From assembly GCA_964648985.1 (NCBI GenBank), contig CAZYMS010000016.1:1-33629 (forward strand): a DNA stretch of 33,629 nt, written 5' to 3'. A model generated the notes under the pieces. It worked only from the letters and a program-made list of their open reading frames with translations, was not told where the DNA came from and made no database searches. Positions 9,162 through 17,125 of the stretch are shown piece after piece. The stretch's first letter is position 1; every line of letters begins with the position of its first letter. The stretch comes from JAEUSE01 sp964648985. Lineage in GTDB: Bacteria; Patescibacteriota; Doudnabacteria; UBA920. The position numbers were made by a program, and so were the translations under genes.

Positions 9162-9194
9162 AAATATCGCCCGTTCAAGGGCGATATTTTTTTT
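9162..9194 (+). terminator. Intrinsic terminator of the dehydrogenase gene
   Basis: AAATATCGCCC (9162-9172), 6-nt loop, GGGCGATATTT (9179-9189), continuing into a T-run to 9194. Perfect 11-bp stem. Confidence 0.92.
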
Positions 9195-9312
9195 ACAGTA
9201 GTATACATTTGGCTGGTTTTAAGGTGTCACATTCTATATACTACAGGTAAGTAAGTCTATGCAGGGTATGGAGTGCAGCAGTAATTTTTATGTCCTGCAG
9301 TAGTAAGGCTAT

Positions 9313-9579
9313 ATGAACGAACAAGAGTGGATAGAAAAATTGAGTAGCGAGGGCTTCAAAGATCTCAAAACCGAAACTCATGAGTTATATACAGAATTTC
9401 CCGAACATACTCATGAGAAGCCAGCAATATATGTGGTACTAGAGGGTTCGCTCACCATTATAGACGAGCTTGGATCGCGCACTGCCAAAAGGGGAGACTG
9501 GTTCAACATAGCTGCTGGCGCAACGCACACAGCAAAATGTGGTTGGCAAACGTGCACACTAATAACTGGTCACAAATAG
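9313..9579 (+). CDS. Small single-domain cupin
   Basis: 88 aa, one cupin barrel. The first cupin motif is EFPEHTHEKPAIYVVLEG (H32 and H34 as likely metal ligands, then the conserved G of the turn); the second is GDWFNIAAGATHTAK (H72). Such short cupins can be sugar or metal binding proteins, isomerases or dioxygenase-like; the sequence does not tell which. No signal peptide. AAGG at 9305-9308 may serve as a weak SD. Stands alone, convergent with guaC, sharing a two-way terminator. Confidence 0.8.
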   Translation: MNEQEWIEKLSSEGFKDLKTETHELYTEFPEHTHEKPAIYVVLEGSLTIIDELGSRTAKRGDWFNIAAGATHTAKCGWQTCTLITGHK

Positions 9580-9641
9580 TACTATTTTTTGTGTAATGCA
9601 AGAAATAATATATAGTGCTGTTGCAAAGTGGCATGTATATG

Positions 9642-9670
9642 AAAACACCGACTTATGTCGGTGTTTTTGG
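9642..9670. terminator. Bidirectional terminator between cupin and guaC
   Basis: AAAACACCGAC (9642-9652), loop TTAT, GTCGGTGTTTT (9657-9667), plus further Ts. The A-run before and T-run after make it usable by the plus-strand cupin and the minus-strand guaC. Confidence 0.9.
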
Positions 9671-9688
9671 TTCTTTGTTTCAGTTGGT

Positions 9689-10759
9689 TTAGTTTCCTTG
9701 GTCAAAGCTTTCGAGGTATGTAGTGAGTTGGCGGTTTACTCGTATAAATGTTGCTCGTTTAGAGAACTCTTTAAGAATGCGCGCGCCAATATATGTGCCG
9801 GTACTACGAAGGCTTCCAAAGAGTTCTTGGATGAAATTTTGTACGCTTCCTTTATAGGGCATGAGCACGTATCTACCTTCAGATGCTCTATGTGTTTCTT
9901 TTTTGCCGTAGAAATCTAGTAATGCTTTATTAGAAGAAGAGCCAAAGTATTCTTTGTATTTTTTACCATCTTTTTCCACCATTTTCCCATCACTTTCGTC
10001 ATAGCCGGAAAATAGAGACCCCGCCATATTAAAGTCTGCGCCAGCGCAAAAAGCTTTGGCAATGCATGAAGGATACTGTTGTCCGCCGTCAGCTATAACC
10101 AAACCGCAACCTTGCCTATTGGAGATACCGTGTGCGGCATCCGCACATTCAATAACTGCTGAGAGCTGTGGGTAACCAACTCCTGTCATGCGTCGGGTGG
10201 TACACGCTGAACCCGGTCCAATTCCCACCTTTACAATGTCTGCTCCAGAGAGAATAATCTGCTCCGTCATTTCATTGGTTACGACATTTCCAGCAATGAG
10301 AATGTGTTTTGGTGCAAGGCTTCGAATAAGTCTTATTGCATCAAGAAAGCTTTCTAGGTACCCATTCGGTACATCAATACAAATAAATGAAAAATGTCTA
10401 AGCAGGTCGGCGGCTAACATGGCTCTGAGCTGCTGTATATCGGCTTCACGAATTCCGAGCGTATATACAATATAGTCGGGGTTATTAAAATCTTTAAAGA
10501 ATTCTTCGTACTCGGCTACCGTGTAGTACTTATGGAGTGTCGTAATAATTTTGTGGGGAGCAAGTGCTCGGGCCATTTCAAAAGTCCCACAGGTGGCCAT
10601 GTTTGCGGTCATTATTGGTACTCCCGCCCATGTTTTAGGAGAGTGATAAAAGCGAAATGTTCGTTCTAGCATTACCTCTTTTCTCGAAGTAAGTGTGCTC
10701 CGCTTGGGCTTAAGGAGTACATCCGCGTAATCCAGTTTTATATCTTCTTCTATTCTCAT
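9689..10759 (-). CDS. guaC: GMP reductase
   Basis: 356 aa, IMPDH/GMPR TIM barrel without CBS domains. Reduces GMP to IMP with NADPH, releasing ammonia: purine interconversion in the cytosol. Identity as GMPR rather than IMPDH rests on many family-specific stretches: LDYADVLLKPKRSTL, GTFEMARALA, SGADIVKVGIGPGSACTTRR with catalytic C186, GVGYPQLSAVIECADAAHG, and the C-terminal RASEGRYVLMPYKG and GSLRSTGTYIGA. Length is close to the ~346 aa of E. coli and animal enzymes. IADGGQQYPSCIAKAF replaces the more usual DGGCTCPGDVAKAF, a minor variation. A promoter lies directly upstream, with its -10 box only 6 nt from ATG, so the message may be leaderless. Single gene on the minus strand. Confidence 0.93.
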   Translation of the reverse strand: MRIEEDIKLDYADVLLKPKRSTLTSRKEVMLERTFRFYHSPKTWAGVPIMTANMATCGTFEMARALAPHKIITTLHKYYTVAEYEEFFKDFNNPDYIVYTLGIREADIQQLRAMLAADLLRHFSFICIDVPNGYLESFLDAIRLIRSLAPKHILIAGNVVTNEMTEQIILSGADIVKVGIGPGSACTTRRMTGVGYPQLSAVIECADAAHGISNRQGCGLVIADGGQQYPSCIAKAFCAGADFNMAGSLFSGYDESDGKMVEKDGKKYKEYFGSSSNKALLDFYGKKETHRASEGRYVLMPYKGSVQNFIQELFGSLRSTGTYIGARILKEFSKRATFIRVNRQLTTYLESFDQGN

Positions 10760-10765
10760 GGCCTA

Positions 10766-10794
10766 AATGTAGCGTATTCTCAGCCATTAATCAA
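10766..10794 (-). promoter_or_regulatory. guaC promoter, possibly leaderless
   Basis: On the minus strand: -35 TTGATT (10789-10794), 17-nt spacer, -10 TACATT (10766-10771), then TAGGCC and ATG. Transcription would start at or within a base or two of the start codon. No SD is visible. Confidence 0.6.
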
Positions 10795-10921
10795 TGTCGT
10801 TTACCATGTTTTCAAGTCGTAGGTAGGTATTATTTAAGTGCTTAGCTTGGCCCTTTTGTGCGCAGGCCGTATACGCCATGGGTAATAGAGAGTATGCTTA
10901 CTACATCAAAGTGAAATTTTT

Positions 10922-11308
10922 GTGTCAAACTATTTTTACACAGAACCTATTAATGTTGGTAGCGTATATATGATTCAAAAAGAACGGGAAAATTTGTTTG
11001 TGTTACTAAGAACATACCACGAAGGTCCTGTGCCAGAAGGTCCTGCAGAGGGTGTGGTATCGGGCCTCCTTGCCGATCTTGAAAAAGTACAGGATAAAGT
11101 TATTAGTATGGCACTCGGTGTATTTGGCGGCAAAAATGATTTCGTAGACTGGTTACCTGACCTTAAAACATTTGCTATGAAAGTAAAGGTGCAGACAAAA
11201 GAAGCAAAGCTTGAGCAGAGTGAAGGAGACCTAATTAGTGCCAAGGTTACCCTGTTGCAAGAAGTAGTAGATTTTACACGCAGGGCGTCACTCGTGGCGG
11301 CGGTATAG
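10922..11308 (+). CDS. Hypothetical protein, helical C-terminal half
   Basis: 128 aa from a GTG at 10922; an in-frame ATG at 10970 would give 112 aa starting MIQKERENLF. I do not recognise the family. There is no signal peptide or membrane segment. The central part has a Gly/Pro-rich stretch (EGPVPEGPAEG) and the rest is mostly charged and helix-prone (LLADLEKVQDKVISM; KVQTKEAKLEQSEGDLISAK). Neither start has an SD, so the choice is open; the sequence before 10970 reads plausibly as protein. Located between divergent guaC and the PAP2-like gene, with no evident operon partner. Confidence 0.5.
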   Translation: MSNYFYTEPINVGSVYMIQKERENLFVLLRTYHEGPVPEGPAEGVVSGLLADLEKVQDKVISMALGVFGGKNDFVDWLPDLKTFAMKVKVQTKEAKLEQSEGDLISAKVTLLQEVVDFTRRASLVAAV

Positions 11309-11372
11309 AGGTGTATAGATGCAGAGCGTATTCAGATTTTCTGGGTACGTTTTTTGTATGCGTAATTATTGA

Positions 11373-11384
11373 TATACTACCTAT
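11373..11384 (+). promoter_or_regulatory. -10 box 6 nt before the PAP2-like start
   Basis: TATACT at 11373-11378, then ACCTAT and ATG at 11385. No good -35 is visible (a T-run at the expected distance), and there is no SD. Fits a leaderless start but is weaker evidence than guaC. Confidence 0.4.
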
Positions 11385-12209
11385 ATGAAATACACCGCTT
11401 TTCGGCCCACACTCATGAATGTAGTTAGGGGAATAGTGCTCCTGCGTCACTACAGCATTCGCCATGGGCTTGGCACAATTCTTAAAAATTTTTGGCGAGA
11501 ATACTATTTGGTTGAATTTGAGCGCGTAACAGTTATGTATAATGTTACTTTGCCCGTAGATGGTAAAATACCATTTAGGTCTCGCGCATTTGGACCGTAT
11601 ATAAATTTCGTATTTCCTATTGCAGCACTTATTGGGTACGTATATAAAAGCGGTGGTAAGCAGGCGCTTCCAGATTTAGAAAAGTTTTTATTGGCTATTG
11701 CAGATTTTTATATTGATGCAGGTAAAGTGTTTCGTAGTTCGCAAACTACTTTTAAGAGAACTGGAAGTGAATGGCAAGTAACACTTCTCAGATTGCTGGA
11801 TAAAGAGAAAAACTCCGCTCCTAGTTTGCATGTAATCATAGCATCCTTTGTGTATTTTCACGGTGTTGAGTTGGTTCGGGTATACGCCCCCGAAACAGTA
11901 GAAAGAAGCACAAGTGCGCTTCTTAGATATGCATGCAGAGTCATAGACTCTACTCTTCTCATAAAACAACACTGTGTACAAGATCTTGCACTGGCCTTTG
12001 CAGTAGTAACTTTTAGGTATGCAAGCTTTAGGCCAACAGAGCAAATTCTTATAAACGGTTTATTTACTCATTCGAGAGTGCGTATATCCGCTGCGGTGGT
12101 AGATGAAGTAAGGCAAAATATACGCAGGTTGTATACCGCCATTACCAAAAAAGGTGAAGGAATAGATGATATTATTTCCTATCTTTCAAGCCTGCCTGTC
12201 AATGGTTAG
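11385..12209 (+). CDS. Divergent PAP2-like protein
   Basis: 274 aa. The match to the PAP2/lipid-phosphatase superfamily rests on two motifs: S144-A-P-S-L-H149 (the PSxH element) and STLLIKQHCVQDLALAF, where H196 and D200 fit the HxxxD element; the PSLHV...KQHxxxD pairing resembles the PAP2-C/inositol-phosphotransferase branch. The upstream KxxxxxxRP motif is not evident, and hydrophobic segments are few (one near VFPIAALIGYVY), so this is either a divergent enzyme or an inactive relative. Substrate unknown; phospholipid headgroups or prenyl phosphates would be usual. A second, canonical PAP2 gene lies at 13515. The C-terminal ~80 aa (RVRISAAVVDEVRQNIRRLY) look soluble and helical. Confidence 0.5.
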   Translation: MKYTAFRPTLMNVVRGIVLLRHYSIRHGLGTILKNFWREYYLVEFERVTVMYNVTLPVDGKIPFRSRAFGPYINFVFPIAALIGYVYKSGGKQALPDLEKFLLAIADFYIDAGKVFRSSQTTFKRTGSEWQVTLLRLLDKEKNSAPSLHVIIASFVYFHGVELVRVYAPETVERSTSALLRYACRVIDSTLLIKQHCVQDLALAFAVVTFRYASFRPTEQILINGLFTHSRVRISAAVVDEVRQNIRRLYTAITKKGEGIDDIISYLSSLPVNG

Positions 12210-12239
12210 CATTGTCTAGATTGGATCGCTTTACGTAAC

Positions 12240-12286
12240 AGGGCTTAGCCTATATACTTAAGCCCTTCGGAAATACTGCAAGGAGG
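12240..12286 (+). promoter_or_regulatory. Stem-loop plus strong SD before the desaturase
   Basis: AGGGCTTA (12240-12247) pairs with TAAGCCCT (12259-12266), and AGGAGG follows at 12281-12286. With no U-tract the stem looks like a leader hairpin rather than a terminator for the upstream gene. Confidence 0.4.
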
Positions 12287-12298
12287 ATTTACAATATA

Positions 12299-13096
12299 AT
12301 GTCTGGAGAGCTTTTTTCTTTTTTGATGCACCACAAGTGGTTCATCAGGGTAGAGTGTTTATTGGCCGTGACAACGATTCTGTCTACGACCATTTATCTT
12401 CACCGTCATCTTTCGCATGGCGCGGTGAAGCTGGTTAAGAGCTTGGCACTCGTATTTCAGGGTTTCCTGGCTTTCATTTTAGGCGCAAACGCGCGCGAAT
12501 GGTATGCAGGACATGTAATACACCATGGTAAAGCGGATACACTTAGTGATCCCCATACTCCGTGGAGTTTCCGTTTAAGATGGGTTGGTTTTCTGTGGGT
12601 TTTGGTGGGGGCGTTATTTGCTCACAAGCGAGCCAGGATAGATCATCCCGAATTGTTTGCCAGGTTGGTGGATAGCTGCGAAGTTACTGTGGTAGATAAG
12701 GCTGTGGCATGCATTAGAATTCCTAAGACCAAATATACTTTAAACAGTTTTGGTTTTTTGGGGCTTGTCACATTTAGCTTGATAGGTTGGTGCGTGGGCT
12801 ATCCTTATCATGGCATTCTGCTGTGGTTAATAAACGCGCTGGTCTGCTTGCTGTTCTTTGGCCTAGTAAATTGCCTTGGTCATTGGCGAAATAGTCTCAA
12901 TGCGCAAGGTAATCATGCCACAAATTTGAATTGGGTAGGTCAACTGTTCTTGTTTGGAGAAGGTAAACATGAAGATCACCATGCCCATCCTCGACGTGCC
13001 TTTCATGGGTTCTGCGATGTCACAGGCTGGGTGATTAAGCTTTTCGTCTGGTGTGGTCTCGCAACTCTGCCTGATCCATCGCATCAGGAAATATGA
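12299..13096 (+). CDS. Acyl-lipid/acyl-CoA fatty-acid desaturase
   Basis: 265 aa integral membrane di-iron desaturase of the delta-9 type. All three histidine boxes are visible: H35-R-H-L-S-H40, H72-V-I-H-H76, and H224-E-D-H-H228, with an additional His in NCLGHWRN (~196). Hydrophobic stretches at ~16-32, 45-62, 95-108 and 150-195 agree with a four-TM membrane enzyme. The family inserts a cis double bond into a fatty acyl chain using O2 and an electron donor; no ferredoxin or reductase is encoded nearby, so the donor is unknown. At 265 aa it is at the short end of the family. The start is set by ATG at 12299 with AGGAGG 12 nt upstream. Own leader hairpin and terminator. Confidence 0.9.
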   Translation: MSGELFSFLMHHKWFIRVECLLAVTTILSTTIYLHRHLSHGAVKLVKSLALVFQGFLAFILGANAREWYAGHVIHHGKADTLSDPHTPWSFRLRWVGFLWVLVGALFAHKRARIDHPELFARLVDSCEVTVVDKAVACIRIPKTKYTLNSFGFLGLVTFSLIGWCVGYPYHGILLWLINALVCLLFFGLVNCLGHWRNSLNAQGNHATNLNWVGQLFLFGEGKHEDHHAHPRRAFHGFCDVTGWVIKLFVWCGLATLPDPSHQEI

Positions 13097-13123
13097 AAAA
13101 GAAAAATCCAGACATTGGCTTTC

Positions 13124-13157
13124 AAGAGTGTGGGGCGTATGCATTCCACACTCTTTC
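13124..13157 (+). terminator. Terminator after the desaturase
   Basis: AAGAGTGTGG (13124-13133), 12-nt loop, CCACACTCTT (13146-13155), then TTC. Perfect 10-bp stem with a short U-tract. Confidence 0.75.
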
Positions 13158-13207
13158 GTTATGAATAGGTGGTATGCCTATGATTATTTATTCAATAAGG
13201 TCTTTGA

Positions 13208-13219
13208 TATACTGTATGC
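13208..13219 (+). promoter_or_regulatory. -10 box 6 nt before the SWIM gene
   Basis: TATACT at 13208-13213, GTATGC, then ATG at 13220. Same hexamer and same distance to ATG as at 11373. No SD and no convincing -35. Confidence 0.4.
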
Positions 13220-13510
13220 ATGAAACCAGTTGCATCATTGCTTAGTTTGGAAGAGCTTAAAGTCCTCGGGTCAAGGTCGAATTTTAGATATGGCCAGGAC
13301 ATACTCAAAAAAGGAGAGATTGTTTTTGATACGTCTAATACTTTCCACCTAGTTGCTAAAGTAAAGTATGGTAATAAAGAAGTCCGAACAGTAGACTTTT
13401 TATCCACTCCTAAAGGACTGCGTATAAAGTGTTCTTGTACTGCACGTAAGGACTTATTCTGTGAGCATTGTGTTGCAGTAGGTTTGGCCTTAATAACACC
13501 AAAAGATTAA
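13220..13510 (+). CDS. SWIM zinc-finger protein
   Basis: 96 aa. The C-terminal end KCSCTARKDLFCEHCVAVGLA fits the SWIM pattern CxCx(n)CxH (C71, C73, C81, H83), which binds one zinc and mediates DNA or protein contacts. Stand-alone SWIM proteins are usually much longer or fused to helicases; here the preceding ~65 aa (YGQDILKKGEIVFDTSNTFHLVAKV) match the short lead-in found before SWIM domains, so this is a minimal version. Only 4 nt separate its stop from the next ATG, so it is probably co-transcribed with the PAP2 phosphatase, although no functional link is obvious. Confidence 0.8.
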   Translation: MKPVASLLSLEELKVLGSRSNFRYGQDILKKGEIVFDTSNTFHLVAKVKYGNKEVRTVDFLSTPKGLRIKCSCTARKDLFCEHCVAVGLALITPKD

Positions 13511-13514
13511 TAGT

Positions 13515-14192
13515 ATGCCTGCGCTATTCTATAATTTGCCTAAAACTTTTATTGCTATATGCTCACCCCGATACTTGGCGTGGTTAGGCGTGGCTATTGC
13601 GTTCACCGCACTATTGGTGCTTACAGGTTTTGACTGGGCATATTTTATATTTTTTCAGCACACTCTCGCGTATAGGTTTTTCTTTCCGGGCGCTGCTATT
13701 ATAGGCGGTCTGCTTCCTATATTGTTACCTCTCGTTTTGCTTCTGCTTGCGTCTATCCAAAAAAATAAAAATGTAACAAATACAGCATGGGCACTAGGGC
13801 AGGCAGCGTTATTGGGTTTGCTTATATCATCATTTTTAAAAGTATTCACAGGTAGGCCGGGACCGGAAATTGGAATAATTACACCGCTCGTAGACATAAG
13901 CCAGGTGTTCCGTTTTGGAATTTTGCGTGGTGGAGTATTTTGGGGTTGGCCGTCTTCCCACACCACTGTGGCATTTTCCATGGCACTTGCAGTAATTGTC
14001 CTTTATCCAAAAAAGACTATTATAAAAGCTTTTGCTTTAGTATTTGCATTGTATGTGGGAATAGGAGCCTCCATGAGTTTCCATTGGTTCTCAGATTTTA
14101 TTGCCGGTGGTATACTTGGGGCCATTATTGGTACGGTTGTAGGCAAAAATTTTACCCATAGAATTGCTTCGTTGCATATTAGTGATAGATAG
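13515..14192 (+). CDS. PAP2-family membrane phosphatase
   Basis: 225 aa, about six membrane segments. The three-part phosphatase signature is present: K109-VFTG-R114-P115, P146-S-S-H149, and S188-F-H190-WFS-D194. The family removes phosphate from phosphatidic acid, phosphatidylglycerol phosphate or undecaprenyl diphosphate at the membrane; the motif does not settle which. The C-terminus ends on a glycine-rich TM segment (FIAGGILGAIIGTVVG). Second gene of a probable two-gene unit with the SWIM protein; DHH follows 32 nt downstream on the same strand. No SD, so translation may be coupled to the gene before. Confidence 0.88.
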   Translation: MPALFYNLPKTFIAICSPRYLAWLGVAIAFTALLVLTGFDWAYFIFFQHTLAYRFFFPGAAIIGGLLPILLPLVLLLLASIQKNKNVTNTAWALGQAALLGLLISSFLKVFTGRPGPEIGIITPLVDISQVFRFGILRGGVFWGWPSSHTTVAFSMALAVIVLYPKKTIIKAFALVFALYVGIGASMSFHWFSDFIAGGILGAIIGTVVGKNFTHRIASLHISDR

Positions 14193-14224
14193 ACATTCAT
14201 TACTACAAGAGTGAGAGACACTAT

Positions 14225-15154
14225 ATGAGAATTGTCACTTCGGGTTGGCCATATTTAGATATAGATGCGTATGCAGGTATTATTGCCCATGCTGAGTTAC
14301 TGAAAAAACAGGGGATTGATGCTCTTGCGGTGAGTACTGCTCCGTGGAATGAAAGTATTCCTCAAACTGTTCGCGCGTGGAATGCTCCGTTGGTAACTGA
14401 GTATACACACTCCTCCAAGGATACGTATACACTCATAGATCTATCAGACAAAAACTACTTTGATACTTTTGTAGACTCAGAACGCGTGGTAGAAATAATA
14501 GATCATCATCCTGGATTTGAACAGTATTGGCAAGGTAAGCTAGGTACAAATGCTCATATAGAGGCTGTGGGTGCGGCATGCACACAGGTATATGAGTTAT
14601 GGCACGCCGCAGGTTTGGTGGGGGAAATGAGTGTACTCAGTGCTCGTCTACTCATATGCGGTATTCTCGATAACACGCTTAACTTCGGGGCGAAAATAAC
14701 TACTGAGCGTGACAGATTAGCGTATGCCGAGCTGCTTAAAAAGGCTGACCTGCCAGAAGATTGGACGACGCTCTATTTTTCTGAGTGTCAGAATTCCAGC
14801 TTGGAGCGTATAGATAGAACTTTGGAAAATGATACTAAGCATATTACCTTTAAGACATTCAGCGAGCCGGTGTATGTTGGTCAACTCATAGTGTGGAGCG
14901 CCCCAGAAGCGCTTCAGGGGTATGCACATTACTTTCACGACATTCTTTCCGAAATGGGCCCTGCGTGGTATATGAATCTTATTAGCATACGTGAAGGCAA
15001 AAGTTATTTTATAACAGATAATGCCGAAGTTAAAGAGTGGCTTTCCACATTACTCCATGTTCAATTTGCAGATGCAGTGGCTGTGGCAGACCGTATGTGG
15101 CTTAGAAAAGAAATGATAAAACAAGATATAGAGCGTTACGCTGCCAATACCTAA
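14225..15154 (+). CDS. DHH-family phosphoesterase
   Basis: 309 aa. The N-terminal DHH domain shows D12-I-D14 (motif I), LIDLSD with D72/D75 (motif II), IID93-H94-H95 (motif III) and ICGILDNTLNF with D149 (motif IV), the Mn/Mg-binding set. GAACTQVYELW between III and IV is typical of the RecJ/Nrn/family-II pyrophosphatase superfamily. The C-terminal half (VYVGQLIVWSAPEAL to ADRMWLRKEMI) could be a DHHA2-like domain, which would favour an inorganic or poly-phosphatase over a nanoRNase, but I am unsure. Cytosolic. Its TAA stop lies inside the first unit of a heptamer array (15151 onwards), and a bidirectional terminator follows. Confidence 0.85.
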   Translation: MRIVTSGWPYLDIDAYAGIIAHAELLKKQGIDALAVSTAPWNESIPQTVRAWNAPLVTEYTHSSKDTYTLIDLSDKNYFDTFVDSERVVEIIDHHPGFEQYWQGKLGTNAHIEAVGAACTQVYELWHAAGLVGEMSVLSARLLICGILDNTLNFGAKITTERDRLAYAELLKKADLPEDWTTLYFSECQNSSLERIDRTLENDTKHITFKTFSEPVYVGQLIVWSAPEALQGYAHYFHDILSEMGPAWYMNLISIREGKSYFITDNAEVKEWLSTLLHVQFADAVAVADRMWLRKEMIKQDIERYAANT

Positions 15155-15252
15155 TTTCTAATATATAATATCCAAATAATAAAACTAAAATCAGCCGAGA
15201 GGCTGATTTTAGTTTTTCTAAATTGGAAATTAGATATTGGAAATTGGATATT
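15151..15252. repeat. Heptamer inverted array I (DHH-permease spacer)
   Basis: Left arm, 7-bp steps: CTAATTT, CTAATAT, ATAATAT (15151-15171). Right arm: TTGGAAA, TTAGATA, TTGGAAA, TTGGATA (15223-15250). The complement of the left unit (AAATTAG, in phase TTAGAAA) matches the right unit, so the arms are inverted copies. The terminator lies between them. The array fills the spacer and overlaps the DHH stop codon. Confidence 0.75.
15181..15218. terminator. Bidirectional terminator between DHH and ABC genes
   Basis: AAAACTAAAATCAGCC (15181-15196), loop GAGA, GGCTGATTTTAGTTTT (15201-15216). A perfect 16-bp stem ending in a T-run on both strands; serves two convergent genes. Confidence 0.92.
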
Positions 15253-15261
15253 TCGGTCCAC

Positions 15262-16080
15262 CTATTTACTTGTATGTTTTCTGAATAAAATTGTTGCAAG
15301 GGGTATTGCTACTACAAGTGCGCCAAGGCACCAGACTACAGCAAGCCACGCGTGGTTACCAACCGGGGTGCCAATCATGTATCCCCGCACTGCTTCTATT
15401 ACATGCGTTATTGGTTGGTTTTGAGCAAATACTCGTATGCCTTTGGCCATGGTTTCAGTTGGGGCAAATGCCGCGCTTGCAAACGTCAGGGGGAATACGA
15501 GTATGAATCCCATCCACTGCACTGCTTCCACGGTTTTGGCGATCAGGCCTAAAATGGCGGAGACCCACGAAAGTGCAAACGTGAAAAGAAGTACAATGCC
15601 AATAATGGCAAACCAGTCGCTCACACTCGCCGTAGGGCGGAACCCAACTATAAGCCCAACGCCAATCATTATTATGGACGACAGAATATTACGGAATAAA
15701 TCTGCAATAATATGGCCGATAAGCAGGCCACCGCTAATAATTGGTAGGGATTTTATACGGTCAACAATGCCCCGTTGCAGGTCAATGGCAACGCTATATG
15801 AAGTAGTGAGCGCCCCAAACGCAGCCATTTGTACGAGTATGCCGGCCATGAGAAAGTTGACGTAAGTTACCCCACCAGTACTAATGGCGCCACCGAATAC
15901 ATAGCGGAACAAGAGCAAGAACATAATAGGCTGAAAAGCTACGCCAAGCAGCTGGTCCATATTTTTAAAAATATAGGAAAGGCTACGTTTTATAAGTACG
16001 AGGGAGTCAGACACAGCCCAGTAGAATTTACTGTGCTGTTCAGGCTTTATTGTGTCGATGTTTAAAGTTGTTGTAGACAT
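15262..16080 (-). CDS. ABC-2 type exporter permease (DrrB-like)
   Basis: 272 aa with about six membrane spans and a soluble N-terminus (~1-40). The ABC-2 signature region is readable: IVDRIKSLPIISGGLLIGHIIADLFRN, then FILVFPLTFASAAFAPTETM and FAQNQPITHVIEAVRGYMIG, which closely follow daunorubicin-type DrrB permeases. Works as a homodimer with the ATPase encoded just upstream (16169-17125) to export a hydrophobic compound, lipid or glycan; substrate unknown. Separated from the ATPase gene by 88 nt made almost entirely of heptamer repeats. No SD before its ATG. Confidence 0.9.
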   Translation of the reverse strand: MSTTTLNIDTIKPEQHSKFYWAVSDSLVLIKRSLSYIFKNMDQLLGVAFQPIMFLLLFRYVFGGAISTGGVTYVNFLMAGILVQMAAFGALTTSYSVAIDLQRGIVDRIKSLPIISGGLLIGHIIADLFRNILSSIIMIGVGLIVGFRPTASVSDWFAIIGIVLLFTFALSWVSAILGLIAKTVEAVQWMGFILVFPLTFASAAFAPTETMAKGIRVFAQNQPITHVIEAVRGYMIGTPVGNHAWLAVVWCLGALVVAIPLATILFRKHTSK

Positions 16081-16097
16081 AGAGTTATAAGGAAATG

Positions 16098-16179
16098 TCT
16101 AATTACTAATTCCTAATTTCTAATGTTCGGACAACGCTAGTCTTACATAAGAAATTAGATGTTAGACATTAGAAATTAT
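16098..16179. repeat. Heptamer inverted array II (permease-ATPase spacer)
   Basis: Left arm: CTAATTA, CTAATTC, CTAATTT, CTAATG (16099-16125). Right arm: AAATTAG, ATGTTAG, ACATTAG, AAATTAT (16152-16179). The arms are inverted copies around a 26-nt centre. The right arm covers the last three codons (NNF) and the stop of the ATPase gene. Same base heptamer as array I. Confidence 0.8.
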
Positions 16180-17125
16180 TTACAGTGTTATTTTCTGTTT
16201 CTTTACCAGTAAGTCGTAAGAATACGTCATCCAATGTAGGCTTGTGCAGGTTTAGGCTCTCTATTTCTATACCGGTCTCAGCCAGGCGGTCGAGTACTCG
16301 TTTAACCTCGGCAACACTTCCACCTATGGCAACGCTAATGCTTCGCTCGTCAATATTTGTTTTGATAGATTCGCCACCAATAACATGTACTGCCGTATCG
16401 AAATTGCTTTGGTTCGCGATAACTACTTCCAGACGTTCCTTTCCCACTTTATTTTTAAGTTCATCTGCGGTGCCTTCTGCTATAACCTTTCCATGGTCTA
16501 TAACCGCAATCCGGTCCGCCAGTTTATCTGCCTCCTCTAAGTACTGTGTAGTAAGCAATATAGTGGTGCCAGATTTTTTAAGCTGATCTACAATATCCCA
16601 CACTGCGAGACGGCTGCGCGGGTCAAGTCCCGTTGTTGGTTCATCTAAGAAAATAATCGGCGGAGTTGCTACCAGGCTAAGGGCTAGGTCAAGTCTACGT
16701 TTCATACCGCCTGAATATGTTTTTGCAGCACGGTCTGCAGCTTCTGCAAGGTCGAACTGTTCTAGGAGCTGGGTAGCGCGCAGTTCCGCATTACTTTTAC
16801 TGAGGTGATATAGCCGGCCCATCATAATGAGGTTTTCTCGTCCGGTAAGATATTCATCTACAGCTGCATATTGACCGGTAAGACCAATGCTTGCCCTGAC
16901 GTCGTCCGCATCCTTTACAACGTCTAGGCCATTTACCAATACTCGGCCGCTATCTGGGGCGAGAAGCGTGCTCAGTATTCGTACTGTTGTAGTCTTGCCG
17001 GCACCATTAGGACCGAGTAGTCCTAGCACAGTACCGCGTGTTACTTGCAGATTAATACCCTCAAGCACTTTAAGAGCCTTAAATGATTTTGTTAAATTTT
17101 CTATAATAATTGCTTGTTCTTGCAT
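16169..17125 (-). CDS. ABC exporter ATPase (DrrA-like)
   Basis: 318 aa nucleotide-binding subunit. Walker A G38-PNGAGK-T45, Q-loop in GLTGQYAAVDEYLTG, signature YSGGMKRR at 137-144, Walker B IIFLDEP at 157-163, and TTQYLEEADKLADRIAVIDHGK, which is characteristic of the DrrA subfamily. The last ~90 aa form the extra C-terminal domain seen in DrrA proteins (ending LHKPTLDDVFLRLTGKE). Drives the neighbouring permease by ATP hydrolysis. First gene of a two-gene minus-strand operon; on that strand overlapping TATACT and TATAAT boxes are found about 20 nt before ATG, so this gene, unlike guaC, probably has a short leader. Confidence 0.94.
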   Translation of the reverse strand: MQEQAIIIENLTKSFKALKVLEGINLQVTRGTVLGLLGPNGAGKTTTVRILSTLLAPDSGRVLVNGLDVVKDADDVRASIGLTGQYAAVDEYLTGRENLIMMGRLYHLSKSNAELRATQLLEQFDLAEAADRAAKTYSGGMKRRLDLALSLVATPPIIFLDEPTTGLDPRSRLAVWDIVDQLKKSGTTILLTTQYLEEADKLADRIAVIDHGKVIAEGTADELKNKVGKERLEVVIANQSNFDTAVHVIGGESIKTNIDERSISVAIGGSVAEVKRVLDRLAETGIEIESLNLHKPTLDDVFLRLTGKETENNTVNNF

